Positions 37,985 through 47,070 are shown, counted from the first letter of the stretch. The stretch is DNA of 64,000 nucleotides from Acidovorax sp. NO-1 (GCF_000238595.1 NZ_AGTS01000078.1:124001-188000); one strand, 5' to 3'. Made by a program: numbers and translations. Notes: generated by a model from the sequence alone, not told the origin.

Positions 37985-38593
37985 ATGGACACCTTCATCC
38001 TGGCCATCCTGATCGCTGCGGGCACCTACATGCTCAACGCCAAGGAGCAGCGCAAGCGCATCGCACTGCTGGGCAGCCACCTGGCCAACTACCAGATCGA
38101 AAAACTCATGGAGGCCCTGACCGAGGGCTACCTGCGTGCGCTGGGCGAAAGCACCGATGAGCGCCGCAGCCAGATCTGGAGCCTGCTCAGCACCACCGAA
38201 TCGCAACTCACCGAGCAATTCAGCCGGCTCGCCGCAGAATTCGCGAAAGAACCCGAGCCCGATACCCGGGTCAGCCGCCTGGCCATGGCGATCCCCTTCG
38301 CGGAGAAAATTTTGCCCAGCTACACCTTTGACATGCGCAAGGCCCTGGCCATCCACGCGCGCGGCATCGCGCATGTGGTGCAGAACACCGGCCACCTGGC
38401 GCCCAAAGACCGCGCCTTCATGATGTCGGCCGAGCTGTTCCTCATGCAGCACACCTGCCACTGGTTCTGCAAGTCCAAAACCATCGCCACCGCCCGCATG
38501 CTGGCGCGCCACCAGACCCCGCACGAGCAGCTCGTGGCCTCGGTGTCTGCCGAAACGCGCAACGCGTACCTGGCCCTCATCAAAGGCGGCTGA
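37985..38593 (+). CDS. Membrane-anchored protein of unknown function, 202 aa
   Basis: Starts with one hydrophobic segment (TFILAILIAAGTYML, about 3-17) followed by a mostly helical soluble domain (EQRKRIALLGSHLANYQIEKLMEALTEGYLRALGES). No recognised motif. The leader has no Shine-Dalgarno sequence and is a C/A-rich low-complexity tract. The next gene starts 17 bp after the stop, so the pair may be one transcript. Confidence 0.7.
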   Translation: MDTFILAILIAAGTYMLNAKEQRKRIALLGSHLANYQIEKLMEALTEGYLRALGESTDERRSQIWSLLSTTESQLTEQFSRLAAEFAKEPEPDTRVSRLAMAIPFAEKILPSYTFDMRKALAIHARGIAHVVQNTGHLAPKDRAFMMSAELFLMQHTCHWFCKSKTIATARMLARHQTPHEQLVASVSAETRNAYLALIKGG

Positions 38594-38610
38594 GCCACAC
38601 ACAAGGCCCT

Positions 38611-39966
38611 ATGCCATCCTCCAAGCAGACCCGCACGACCGACAGCCTGGGCAACCCCGTCACGCTGCACGACCAGGCCAGCGCGGCCGCGCTGAATGAC
38701 TTTGTGGAAGGCTTCATCGCTTGCGAAGCCCGCGCGGTGAACGTGCTGAACGCGGCGGCCGACACCAGCCCCATCGTGCAAGCCAGCTGCGCCGCCCTGC
38801 ACATGTTTGCCGAGTCGGCCAACGCCCCGCGCAACGCCCGCCCCTTCATCGACCAGGCCCTGGCCCGTGCCGCAGAGGCCAGCGAGCGTGAGCAGCGCTT
38901 TGTGGCCGCCATCGCCGCGTGGGTGGATGGCGACCTGCCCCGCGCCATCGCGCTGCACGAGGAGCAAGCCCGCCTGCACCCGCGCGACCTCGCCTCCCTC
39001 AAGCTCGGTCAATACCATTTGTTCAACCGGGGCGACTCGCCCGGCATGCTGCGCCTGGCGCTGCAGGCCCTGCCCGCTGCGGCCGAGGTGCCCTACCTGC
39101 ACGGCATGCTCGCCTTTGGCTGGGAGCAATGCCACCGCCTGCAAGAGGCCGAGGCCGCCGCACGCCACGCCATCACCCTGTGCCGTAAAGAACCCTGGGC
39201 CCACCACGCGCTGGCCCACGTCATGCTGACCCAGGGCCGTATCCGCGAAGGTACCGATTTCATGGCCAGCGTCAGCGACACATGGACGGGCCTGAACTCC
39301 TTCATGGTCACGCACAACTGGTGGCACCAGGCGCTGTTCCTGCTGGAGCAGGGCCGCCACGCCGAGGTGCTGGCGCTCTACGACCAGCACGTGTGGGGCG
39401 TGGTCAAGGAATACACGCAGGACCAGATCAACGCCGTGTCACTGCTCGCCCGGCTGGAGCTGGCGGGCGTGGATGTCGGCGACCGCTGGAGCGACGTGGC
39501 CGACCACCTGGCACTGCGCCTGGCCGACCATGTGTTGCCGTTTCTGGACCTGCAATACCTCTACGGCCTGGCCCGCGCTGGCCGCATGGAGGCCGCACGC
39601 ACTCTGCAAGACAACATCGCAGCCCACGCCGCCACCCGCACCGAGGCGCATGAGCGCACCGTGTGGCAGCAGGTGTGTGTGCCCGCCGCACACGGCCTGC
39701 TGGCGCACGCGGATGGCAATTGGGCGACGGCGGTGGAGAAACTGGGTGTGGCCCTGCCCCGGCTGGTGGAAATTGGCGGCAGCCATGCGCAGCGGGATCT
39801 GTTTCACCAGATCTGGCTGGATGCGCTGCAGCGCAATGGGCAGTGGGCGGCGGTGCAGAACGTATTGCAGCCGATGGTGAATGCGCAGCCGGAGTCGGTG
39901 CGGTTGGCGCGGCAGGTGGGGGCGGTCAATACAGCATTGGGGTTACCAAACCAGCAAGTTGGGTAA
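38611..39966 (+). CDS. TPR-like helical-repeat protein, 451 aa
   Basis: Cytoplasmic protein of repeated helical pairs similar to tetratricopeptide repeats, for example LHMFAESANAPRNARPFIDQALARAAEASE and CHRLQEAEAAARHAITLC. The segment AHVMLTQGRIREGTDFM and LYGLARAGRMEAARTLQDN also fit. No signal peptide and no catalytic motif. It resembles uncharacterised StaR-like or TPR proteins often found beside amidohydrolase genes, but I am not certain. It may be cotranscribed with the preceding gene (17-bp gap). Confidence 0.8.
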   Translation: MPSSKQTRTTDSLGNPVTLHDQASAAALNDFVEGFIACEARAVNVLNAAADTSPIVQASCAALHMFAESANAPRNARPFIDQALARAAEASEREQRFVAAIAAWVDGDLPRAIALHEEQARLHPRDLASLKLGQYHLFNRGDSPGMLRLALQALPAAAEVPYLHGMLAFGWEQCHRLQEAEAAARHAITLCRKEPWAHHALAHVMLTQGRIREGTDFMASVSDTWTGLNSFMVTHNWWHQALFLLEQGRHAEVLALYDQHVWGVVKEYTQDQINAVSLLARLELAGVDVGDRWSDVADHLALRLADHVLPFLDLQYLYGLARAGRMEAARTLQDNIAAHAATRTEAHERTVWQQVCVPAAHGLLAHADGNWATAVEKLGVALPRLVEIGGSHAQRDLFHQIWLDALQRNGQWAAVQNVLQPMVNAQPESVRLARQVGAVNTALGLPNQQVG

Positions 39967-40054
39967 CGACTGTCACACCAAGATACAGCTCAGACGGCGC
40001 GTTGAACCGTTTCCGCAGATGTCCGGAAATGACAATCAAGCGCTTTGAAACTTC

Positions 40055-41092
40055 ATGCTGACTGGTTGGCTGCGTTACTCCCCGCACCCGTGTGCTACAG
40101 AGAGCGCCTCAGGCGAACCGTCGGCAACTCCCATGCCTCTCGTCATTTCCAGTCAGCCTGCTGGTCCACGCTTTTTCATCACTGCCGAGGCGGAGATGCC
40201 AACCATCGTGGTCACCGCGACCCTGCAAAATCAGCCCATGCCAGCAGGCTCAGCTCCCATTTACGAATGGTCGGCCACCCTGGCATTTGACGGTAGTTCA
40301 CCAGCTACCAGTGCCACCTTTGGCGGCGGAAGAAGCACACAGCACAGCCGCATCGCGCCGCAAGTCAGTGCCAGCGCCAGTTGGCGAATTCCTTTCACCG
40401 AAGTGCGCGGTGGCGTTTTGAATGTACAAGTCATCCTGCGCGTCGGCGGCACAGAGCAGCGCGCCCAGGCGACGTGGACCATTGCGGGCACCAACCCCAC
40501 TGGCACAGCCATACGCGCCTTTGCCAACAGCATCGGTGCCAACCGCGCGGTGTTCCGGAAAAAGATGCGCCAGGAAAGCTCGCTCCAACAGTTCCGAACG
40601 CCTGGTAACTGGCCGAAGTACAGCAGCGATGGCCTTGGCGGAGTGGGTTTGTGCCAGCTCACACGCCCCACACCCACCGCCGATCAAACCTGGAGCTGGA
40701 AAGAGAACGTACGTGGCGGCTGGGCGCTGTACCTGGAAAAAGAGCGCATTGCCCGCGCTTACCCTCGCAACGTGCGCAGCGGAGAGCGCTTTCGCAATCT
40801 GGTCACCGCATGGAACCGCGCACGCACGGCGCAGGGGCTCCCGGTCTTACCTGTCGAATTACCTGACTACACCCCGGAGCAACTTGAGCTGGACACGCTG
40901 CGCGGCTTCAACGGATATGCCAATGGCCTGCATGAATACAGGGTTCGACTGGAAAATGGTGCTTTATTCGTAACGCTCGATCCCAGCGGCCAGCGGGGAT
41001 TTGCCGAATGGGAGCGCGTACCCGTAGCCGCCCGGGGTACGGTAGGCGACCCCAACTACGTGGAAAACGTGCTGGCCCAATCGGACTTCTGA
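40055..41092 (+). CDS. Lysozyme-fold (SLT-like) protein without signal peptide, 345 aa
   Basis: Probable peptidoglycan-degrading protein. The central domain has QESSLQQF (catalytic Glu about residue 174) and GLGGVGLCQLT (about 193-203), the ES...GLMQ pattern of soluble lytic transglycosylases, plus WSWKENVRGGWALYLEK, matching the third motif. The N-terminal 140 residues look like an immunoglobulin-type beta domain. No export signal is present, so delivery to the periplasm must be by other means, if it happens. An alternative start is ATG 40133. Neither start has a clear ribosome-binding site. The gene is less GC-rich than its neighbours. A lipoprotein gene follows within 3 bp. Confidence 0.75.
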   Translation: MLTGWLRYSPHPCATESASGEPSATPMPLVISSQPAGPRFFITAEAEMPTIVVTATLQNQPMPAGSAPIYEWSATLAFDGSSPATSATFGGGRSTQHSRIAPQVSASASWRIPFTEVRGGVLNVQVILRVGGTEQRAQATWTIAGTNPTGTAIRAFANSIGANRAVFRKKMRQESSLQQFRTPGNWPKYSSDGLGGVGLCQLTRPTPTADQTWSWKENVRGGWALYLEKERIARAYPRNVRSGERFRNLVTAWNRARTAQGLPVLPVELPDYTPEQLELDTLRGFNGYANGLHEYRVRLENGALFVTLDPSGQRGFAEWERVPVAARGTVGDPNYVENVLAQSDF

Positions 41093-41094
41093 AC

Positions 41095-42198
41095 GTGCTG
41101 ACAACTTCTGATCCCGCTCCCACCCGCCCACGCGGTCTGCTAGCTGTCTCTGGCGTACTGGCCTTTTCATGGCTTCTGACTGCGTGCTCCCCGCAGAACG
41201 CAAGCACCGCAGCTCCAGCACTTGATCACCAGGCACCCGAAGGCGAAGAAACGGCACAACACATGTATGTGGTGTATTGCAATGGCTCCGTGGATCACCT
41301 TGATCTGGCCAAGCAGACAAAGGTATCTGGGTTCCAGCTGGCAGACCGCAGCGGCCTCCCTCCCGCTGTGGCCAAGTTGCCGGGAGCAGGTGTGCGTCCC
41401 GACAGTTGCCTGGCACGTCCGGTCACATTGGCAGATCCCAACCACCAGGGCAGCGGGACGGCTTTCATCGTTGCGTCAGCGCAGTGGCTGCGCGACGACA
41501 CCAGCGGGCGCAAGCCTTACAGCCTCCTCAACTTTTCAGTGCCTGCATGGACCTTGCAAGGCCAACGGGACCTGGGCACCTTTGATGTACTCAACGGAAC
41601 ACCGCCCAGAATCACCCAGGGAGCCGACGGGCAGCTGAAGCCCCAACCGGCTGAAATCGACCCTGCCGTTGAGCTCCGTGCCGAGCTCCAGCAATACCCG
41701 GATGCCGCAACGTGGACATTTGCCACCCCGCTCGCGGCATCGGCAAACACCGTGCTCATCGCATACACCGCATCTCAAGACACCCAGGGCGTGGCTTATG
41801 CGCTTTTGCACCGCATGCAGCGCAGCGCCGTACGGATCGAGGGTGTGCCTGGCAACGACCCAGAGCCCGCTCTCACGCTGGCACCCGGTGGGCAACATGT
41901 TCTGTACTCGGTGCGTGCTTTCTCCTCACACCAGGGCCGCCAGCAACTCACGGCCACAGGCGAGCTGAGACTCTACGGAGCAGACGGCAAGCTGCTCAGC
42001 CAGCAAACCGATGAACGCGTGGCGGGAGACTGGCATCCCATCGCGCTGACCCCCCAAGGATTGGCCGTGTACACCGACCGACGCAGCAACTACCGCTTTG
42101 TGTCACTGGGGCACAAGTTTGGCGTGGAGCCCGTGCAAGACTCCAACAGCGATGACCTGGACGGTACCCGCCCGGGCGTGATCTATGCGGGCGGGTAA
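41095..42198 (+). CDS. Lipoprotein of unknown function, 367 aa
   Basis: Starts with GTG 41095, two bases after the previous stop. The N-terminus has a signal peptide with lipobox WLLTAC (about residue 31). The mature part is beta-rich, with segments such as LLNFSVPAWTLQGQRDLGTFDVLNG and a C-terminal run of strands (ALTPQGLAVYTDRRSNYRFVSLGH) that suggest a propeller-like or all-beta fold. I know no family. The tight coupling with the lysozyme-fold gene suggests that the products work together, for example as effector and protecting protein, which is an inference only. Confidence 0.75.
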   Translation: MLTTSDPAPTRPRGLLAVSGVLAFSWLLTACSPQNASTAAPALDHQAPEGEETAQHMYVVYCNGSVDHLDLAKQTKVSGFQLADRSGLPPAVAKLPGAGVRPDSCLARPVTLADPNHQGSGTAFIVASAQWLRDDTSGRKPYSLLNFSVPAWTLQGQRDLGTFDVLNGTPPRITQGADGQLKPQPAEIDPAVELRAELQQYPDAATWTFATPLAASANTVLIAYTASQDTQGVAYALLHRMQRSAVRIEGVPGNDPEPALTLAPGGQHVLYSVRAFSSHQGRQQLTATGELRLYGADGKLLSQQTDERVAGDWHPIALTPQGLAVYTDRRSNYRFVSLGHKFGVEPVQDSNSDDLDGTRPGVIYAGG

Positions 42199-42212
42199 AC
42201 CACCAGGCCCCC

Positions 42213-42884
42213 TTACCGCACCACCAACTTGGTCTGGTCATACACCGGCTGCTCCGGCAAATCCGCCAGGTGCCGCACGTCGGCCCAGTCCAGCACCTCC
42301 ACCGCATCGCCCTGCACTCGCACGCGGTTGAAACCCGCATTAGGAATGTCGCTCTGGCGCGGACCATCCAGCCCCGTGCCCCGGGCGGTGCGCCAGATCA
42401 TGTCGAGCACGCCGCCGTGGGTGACCACCATCACGGTCTGGCCGCTGTGCTGCTGGGCGATGCGGTACACGGCGTCCATCACGCGGGTGTGGAACTGGCG
42501 GGTGGTCTCGCCGCCGGGCATGGCGTAGTCGGCTTCAAAGCGCAGCCATTGGGCCCAGGCATCGGCGTGCTCCAGCTTGACGTCGTCCACGCGTTTGCCG
42601 TCCACCACGCCAAAGGCCTGCTCGCGCAGGGCGCTGTCGGTCAGGGTGTCGATGCGGGCCTGGGGGAACAGCACCTGCAGGCTGGGCGTGGCGGTCTGCT
42701 GGGTGCGGATGAGGTCGCTGCAGACCAGGTGGTCCACCACCAGCTGATCAAAGGCCAGGCGCTCGGCAAGCCGCCGGGCCTGTTCGTGGCCGGTGGCGTT
42801 GAGAGGTACATCCACGTGGCCCTGAAAGCGCAGTTCGCGGTTCCAGTCGGTCTCGCCGTGGCGGATGAGGATGAGTTCGGTCAT
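42213..42884 (-). CDS. Histidine phosphatase (phosphoglycerate-mutase-like), 223 aa
   Basis: Branch 1 histidine phosphatase. The phosphohistidine motif is LIRHGETDWN (RHG, about 7-9) and the second catalytic His lies in MVVTHGGVLDMIWR. CSDLIRTQQTA and FGVVDGKR also fit the family. Likely acts on a phosphorylated small molecule; phosphoglycerate mutase or alpha-ribazole phosphatase annotation would be over-precise. ATG 42884 (MTELILIRHGE) is the family start. A probable promoter (TTGCAA, 16 bp, GATAAT) lies upstream. Confidence 0.92.
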   Translation of the reverse strand: MTELILIRHGETDWNRELRFQGHVDVPLNATGHEQARRLAERLAFDQLVVDHLVCSDLIRTQQTATPSLQVLFPQARIDTLTDSALREQAFGVVDGKRVDDVKLEHADAWAQWLRFEADYAMPGGETTRQFHTRVMDAVYRIAQQHSGQTVMVVTHGGVLDMIWRTARGTGLDGPRQSDIPNAGFNRVRVQGDAVEVLDWADVRHLADLPEQPVYDQTKLVVR

Positions 42885-42929
42885 GGGGCGTGCGGGATGC
42901 GTTACAGGGTGCGTTGGGGGGCTGCCACC

Positions 42930-42957
42930 ATTATCGAACGTATGCACAGCATTGCAA
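42930..42957 (-). promoter_or_regulatory. Probable promoter of the histidine-phosphatase gene
   Basis: On the minus strand TTGCAA (42952-42957), a 16-bp spacer and GATAAT (42930-42935), 46 bp before the start codon. The -35 lies at the edge of repeat family A copy 5. Confidence 0.5.
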
Positions 42958-43013
42958 GCTGTTTTGGCCTCCAGCGCTTATGCAGCAAGCGCCAGCAGCT
43001 ATTATTTTTATAA
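42955..43013 (+). repeat. Dispersed repeat family A, copy 5
   Basis: TTGGCCTCCAGCGCTTATGC, AAGCGCCAGCAGCTATTA and a T-rich end. It lies between the small secreted-protein gene and the histidine-phosphatase gene, both on the minus strand. Confidence 0.75.
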
Positions 43014-43076
43014 CACCTCCCTGGTGCCATGGGCTGGCAGTGGCAGTGGCCGTTGCCGCCACTGCTGTTGCTTGCG

Positions 43077-43307
43077 CTACCGCATGGGCACGATGAGCAC
43101 CTTGCGCCGGGGCTGGCAGCCCGGGCCTGCGTAGGCTTCGCTGTCGCGCTCCCAGCCGGGGCCGGGCGATGTTTGCGCGCAGATGCGCACACCATCCACC
43201 TTGCTGCGCCAGTAGTACCACGGGGCGGGCGCAGCCCATGCAGCCGCGCCCAGGGCCGAGAGCGCCAGCACCACGGTTGCCGCCGCAAGGCCCTTGTCCA
43301 GGTTCAC
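43077..43307 (-). CDS. Small secreted protein, 76 aa
   Basis: Starts with GTG 43305-43307, overlapping the TGA of the restored frame of the preceding DUF945 gene (43304-43306). The signal peptide (LAAATVVLALSALGAAAWA) is cleaved near residue 25. The mature part of about 50 residues is rich in Trp, Tyr, Arg and Pro and has two cysteines (VRICAQT and GPGCQPR). Translational coupling to the DUF945 gene supports it as real. Function unknown. Confidence 0.65.
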   Translation of the reverse strand: MNLDKGLAAATVVLALSALGAAAWAAPAPWYYWRSKVDGVRICAQTSPGPGWERDSEAYAGPGCQPRRKVLIVPMR

Positions 43308-44802
43308 CGGCGCCCCATCGGCACGGCGATTTCCTTGCCGTTGAGTACGACCTTGCCGTTTTCCATGCGCACCGCGCTGACCAGATGGGCACCGTCCTGC
43401 TGAACGAACCCTTGGGCCTGGGCCATGCCCAGCATCGCTTCGAGGTGCTGGGGCGGGGGGCCTTGTCGCCGGCGGCCTGCGCCAGGCGGGGCAGCCAGGC
43501 CTTGGGCATGCGCAGGCTGGCGTGCAGGGCACCGCTCTTGAGCAGGGCCGGGCCCCAGGCGCCTTCTGCCACTTGCTGGGCATCGGGCATGCTTTTGATT
43601 TCCACACCGTACTGCAGCTCGCCCTGTTCGCCGTCCACCTTGGCCGTGAGCTTCATGGCGTAGGCAGGCAGGGCCGCCACAAATTGGGGCACAGCCTCCA
43701 TCAGCGACGCGACCCCGGGCATTTCCGCTGCGGCAGAAAGCGCGGTGTCCGCGTCGCTCTTGTCCGTGTCGCTCTTGTAGGCGTCGGCCAGCGCTTTTTG
43801 CACCAGTTTCACGGCCTCGACGTCAATGCGGCTCACGGTTTCGTTCAGCTCCACCGACTCCAGCGCGACGGAGCCCACGCTGCCCGTGCCCCGCAGGGTG
43901 CTGACCCAGCCCAGGTGCCCGCCGTTGCGTGCAATGGTGACGCCGTACGTCAGATCCTGCAGAGCCACCAGCGGCCCGGGCGCAGCACCAGCGCCTGCCG
44001 CTGCACCCGCGCGCGTGACCGTGAGTTTGCCTACGGTGCCCGAGCCCTCGCCAGGCGCCAGCAGCCACAGGCCGTCCTGGAAGTGCACCTTGAAGTCGCC
44101 TTTCATGCCCTGCATGGCGAAGGTATAGCGCTCGGCCTCGCCGGCATCTGCGGCGGGCTCGTCGTCGTTGTCGTCCGCGTCATCGGCCGGTGGCTGCGAC
44201 TGCACGGTGATCTCGGGCCAGGCAAAGTCGCCGCTCAGGCGGCTGCGGTCGGCGTTCAGCGTCATCTGGTAGGTGAGAGGCTGCCAGCGCACCAGGTCTG
44301 CGCCCTCGCCCACCTCGCCGGCAGGCCATGCGAACGCCATGTCGTGGCTGCCCGTGAGGTGGCGCACCGTGGTCAGCGTGGGGGCGCTGACCTTGGCAAA
44401 CGCCTTGCGCATGTTGTCGTCCACACCCTCCACGGCGCCGATGCGCGTCTCGATCACCGCTGCCGCCGGGCGCCAGCCGGCCAGCGGGCCGTGCCGCACC
44501 GTGTTCTCCACCGTGATGCGGATGGGCCGCGGCGCCACCGCGGGGGCGGCGTTGTCTTCGTCATCCCATTCGTCTTCTTCGGCGGCGGGCGGCGTCCAAT
44601 GCAGCACCAGCTGGCCCTGTGACGACCAGAACCCCTTGGTGTACTGCTGCGACACCAGCACCTCGGGGCCCAGGAGCTTGCGCACGTCGTTCAGCGCCTG
44701 TGCGTAGGCGCTGTGCGCCTGCTCACCGAAATACCAGGTTGCGCCGCCATAGCCTGCAACCACCAGCACCGCTGCGGTGCCCCACACTGCTTTCTTGTTC
44801 AT
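43304..44802 (-). pseudogene. YdgA/DUF945-family protein, one-base frameshift
   Basis: The N-terminal 447 residues fit the YdgA family: membrane anchor KKAVWGTAAVLVVAGYGGATWYFG, then a large beta-rich periplasmic region with VENTVRHGPLAGWR (the HGP segment is family-typical). After AQAAGDKAP at about 43460 the frame becomes nonsense, while another frame reads HLEAMLGMAQAQGFVQQDGA...NGKEIAVPMG and stops at 43304. Adding one base to the C6 run (plus-strand G6, 43455-43460) restores a protein of 499 residues, close to the 502 of E. coli YdgA. It is a real frameshift, a phase-variable tract or an assembly error. A ribosome-binding site (AGGAAAAG) precedes the start. Confidence 0.85.
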
Positions 44803-45103
44803 TTCTTTTCCTGTCGTTGGATCGCTTCGCCCTCCCTCCCGTGGAAGAGCCGTGGCGAGAATAGCAGCGGGCTGCGTGCTGGGGTGCTGCGGCCCGGGGC
44901 AACGCAGTTCATCTGTTGTGCGCTGCCGACGTGACTGTTTCTCTCTGTTTCACTTTGGTGTGGCGGGCAGGGGGTGGCTTTACGGGTGCAGCCTTGCCAA
45001 GGCGACAAATTTTTGGGTGTTTTTTGGGGCCTGGCGCTTTACCAGCAAGCGCCAACAGCTATATTTTTTATAGCTTTTGACTCTGTGCACTCGCCACCGC
45101 AGG
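44803..45103. other. Intergenic stretch of about 300 bp
   Basis: Between the divergent-end DUF945 start and the DUF429 stop. It contains repeat family A copy 6 at its right end and no credible gene. Confidence 0.6.
45021..45080 (+). repeat. Dispersed repeat family A, copy 6
   Basis: GGGGCCTGGCGCTTTACCAG, CAAGCGCCAACAGCTATA and the inverted repeat AGCTATATTTTTTATAGCT. Confidence 0.75.
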
Positions 45104-45946
45104 TCAGGCCGTCACGATCCAGCCTTCCAGCGGGTCCAGCCCCGGCGGCAGGCCATACAGGGCATCACCACCTTCCCCATGGCGCTGCTGGGCCCAGGCC
45201 GCTTGCAGCAGGCACAGCACAGCGTCCAGGCTGTCGCCGCTGGCGTCTTCCACCAGCGCATCGCGCTGGGCGTGGCTGAGCTTGAGGCGCAGGCCCAGGC
45301 GGGTCTGGCCCAGCTCCAGCGCGTTGACCAGGTCCTTGCGGGCGATGAGGCGGTCGGGGGTCTGCTTGGCGCGGTCGTCGCTTTTGTAGCTGCGCCGCTG
45401 CAGCACCTCGCGCGCGAGCAGGCCGGGGTAGGCCTCCAGCGCCACGCGGCGGGGGTCGCCTGCGTGCAGGCCGGGCAGGTGCACACCCGCGTCCAGCAGC
45501 AGCGGCAGGCCCGCGTGCAGCATGTAGGCCACGGGCGGGTTCACCCATTTCATGGAGGGGCTGGAGCCTGCGGGCCCGTCGGTGGCGCGGTGGGCAAACT
45601 TGCCGCCCACGGGGCGCGCGCTGCAAAAGCCTGCAAACGCATCGCGGATCTGCGCGCGGCTGAGGGCGCGGTAGTGCTGCATGCAGGCGAGCCAGTCGGT
45701 GGGCCAGCCGAGGGCCTGCACCAGCTCGCGTGGCAGGCCAAAGGGCAGATCGAATCCGCCCACCCAGTCGCCGGGCTGCGCCAGCCATTGGCCGAACGCG
45801 GCCAGGGTGTCGAACGGCTGCAGCGTGGTGAGCACCACGCGCGCGCCCTGGCGCTGGCCCAGCGCCAGCACGATGGGTTTGCGCCGCGTGGGGCTGCTGG
45901 AGAAGTCGCAGCCCAGCAGCAGGGATTGTGGTGCGGCGGCCGTCAT
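45104..45946 (-). CDS. DUF429-family protein, 280 aa
   Basis: Predicted RNase H-like protein of the DUF429 family. Acidic positions fit this fold: GCDFSSSP near the N-terminus (first Asp), WVGGFDLPFGLPRELV (about 61-76) and the C-terminal DASGDSLDAVLCLLQAAW (last Asp). EAYPGLLAR also recurs in the family. No substrate is known. I chose ATG 45946; it overlaps the TGA of the upstream EamA gene by four bases, so the pair is coupled. Confidence 0.82.
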   Translation of the reverse strand: MTAAAPQSLLLGCDFSSSPTRRKPIVLALGQRQGARVVLTTLQPFDTLAAFGQWLAQPGDWVGGFDLPFGLPRELVQALGWPTDWLACMQHYRALSRAQIRDAFAGFCSARPVGGKFAHRATDGPAGSSPSMKWVNPPVAYMLHAGLPLLLDAGVHLPGLHAGDPRRVALEAYPGLLAREVLQRRSYKSDDRAKQTPDRLIARKDLVNALELGQTRLGLRLKLSHAQRDALVEDASGDSLDAVLCLLQAAWAQQRHGEGGDALYGLPPGLDPLEGWIVTA

Positions 45947-46824
45947 CCCAAGGCCAGCGCCGTCACACCCGCCGCGATGCACAGCGCGCCAACAATGCGC
46001 GCCACGCGGTCACCCTCGCCCAGCAGGTGACCACCGATGAGGGCAGCAAACAGCATGGACACCTCACGCGCCGGGGCCACGTGCGACATGGGGGCCTGCT
46101 GCATGGCATACAGCACCAGCACATAGGCCACAGGGCTCACCACAGCCACCAGCAGCGCAAAACGCCACTGCGCCAGCCACAGCGTGCGGGCGGTGGGCAG
46201 GTCGCGCAGCACCACGGGCGCCAGCAGGCCCACGCGCACAAAGTTGCCCATGTAGTCGACAAGGATGGGCGACATCAGCAAGAACTTGACGGCATAGCCA
46301 TCCACCACCGTGTAGCTGGCGATGAAAGCGCCGGTGAGCAGGCCATACGCAATGCCTTTGTGCACACGCTGGCGCGCCGCCGGATCGTGCGCCGCGCGCA
46401 GCAGCCCCGGCCCACCGGCAATCAGGAACACCCCGCCGACCACGCCTGAAATGCCCAGAGCGCCCAGCGCCGATATCTGCTCGCCCAGCAGCGTGATGGC
46501 CACCAGCGACGACAGCAGCGGCCCCGAGCCCCGCGCCAGCGGGTAGACCACGGTGAGGTCCGCCACACGGTAGCCGCGAAGCAAGATGACAAAGTACGCC
46601 ACATGCAGCAGTCCGCTGGCGACCACAAAGCCCCACTCCACCGCGCCCCACAGCGGCACCGCGTCGCGCCCCAGATACCAGCCCAGCGGCGCCCACACGA
46701 CCATCATGATCACCGAGGTGAAGAACGCAAACCGAGAGTCGCCCCCGGCCTTCTTGGCCACGATGTTCCAGCACGCGTGAATGAGGCCGGCGAGGATGAT
46801 GAGGGCGAAGGCGGTGAAGGTCAC
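45943..46824 (-). CDS. EamA/DMT-family transporter, 293 aa
   Basis: Ten predicted membrane helices in two EamA repeats, starting FALIILAGLIHACWNIVAKKAG, with the typical end of each repeat (TVVYPLARGSGPLLSSLVAITLLGE and APAREVSMLFAALIGGHLLGEG). Family members export or import metabolites such as amino acids; the substrate is unknown. It is coupled to the DUF429 gene. Confidence 0.92.
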   Translation of the reverse strand: MTFTAFALIILAGLIHACWNIVAKKAGGDSRFAFFTSVIMMVVWAPLGWYLGRDAVPLWGAVEWGFVVASGLLHVAYFVILLRGYRVADLTVVYPLARGSGPLLSSLVAITLLGEQISALGALGISGVVGGVFLIAGGPGLLRAAHDPAARQRVHKGIAYGLLTGAFIASYTVVDGYAVKFLLMSPILVDYMGNFVRVGLLAPVVLRDLPTARTLWLAQWRFALLVAVVSPVAYVLVLYAMQQAPMSHVAPAREVSMLFAALIGGHLLGEGDRVARIVGALCIAAGVTALALG

Positions 46825-46934
46825 GGGTCAGAAAGAGAGAGGGCTTGAATGCAAAAAGCCGCAGCGCCATGGCGACTGCGGCTTGATGTGGCCTAAAGAG
46901 TTTATCGATTCAAGGGCTGCGTACCGCCCACAAC

Positions 46935-47068
46935 GCCCGCCACTGGCACGGCCCAGACAAGCGGCCACCGTGCAAGGGCCGCCCCGCCGCACCGGTGGCG
47001 TCCCCCCGCCCGCAACGCGCAGCGGTGCGAGAGCGGGGGGAAGGCGCGCAGCGCCTCAGGGGGGTGAT
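46935..47068 (-). repeat. Dispersed GC-rich repeat family B, copy 4
   Basis: CAAGGGCCGCCCCGCCGCAC...AAGGCGCGCAGCGCCTCAGG, between the BLUF and EamA genes. It lies just before the BLUF stop. Confidence 0.75.
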
Positions 47069-47070
47069 CT

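Noticed and set aside
42931-43303. C-terminal extension of the DUF945 frame
   Set aside because: It results from the frameshift at 43455-43460; the family ending is found in another frame, stopping at 43304.
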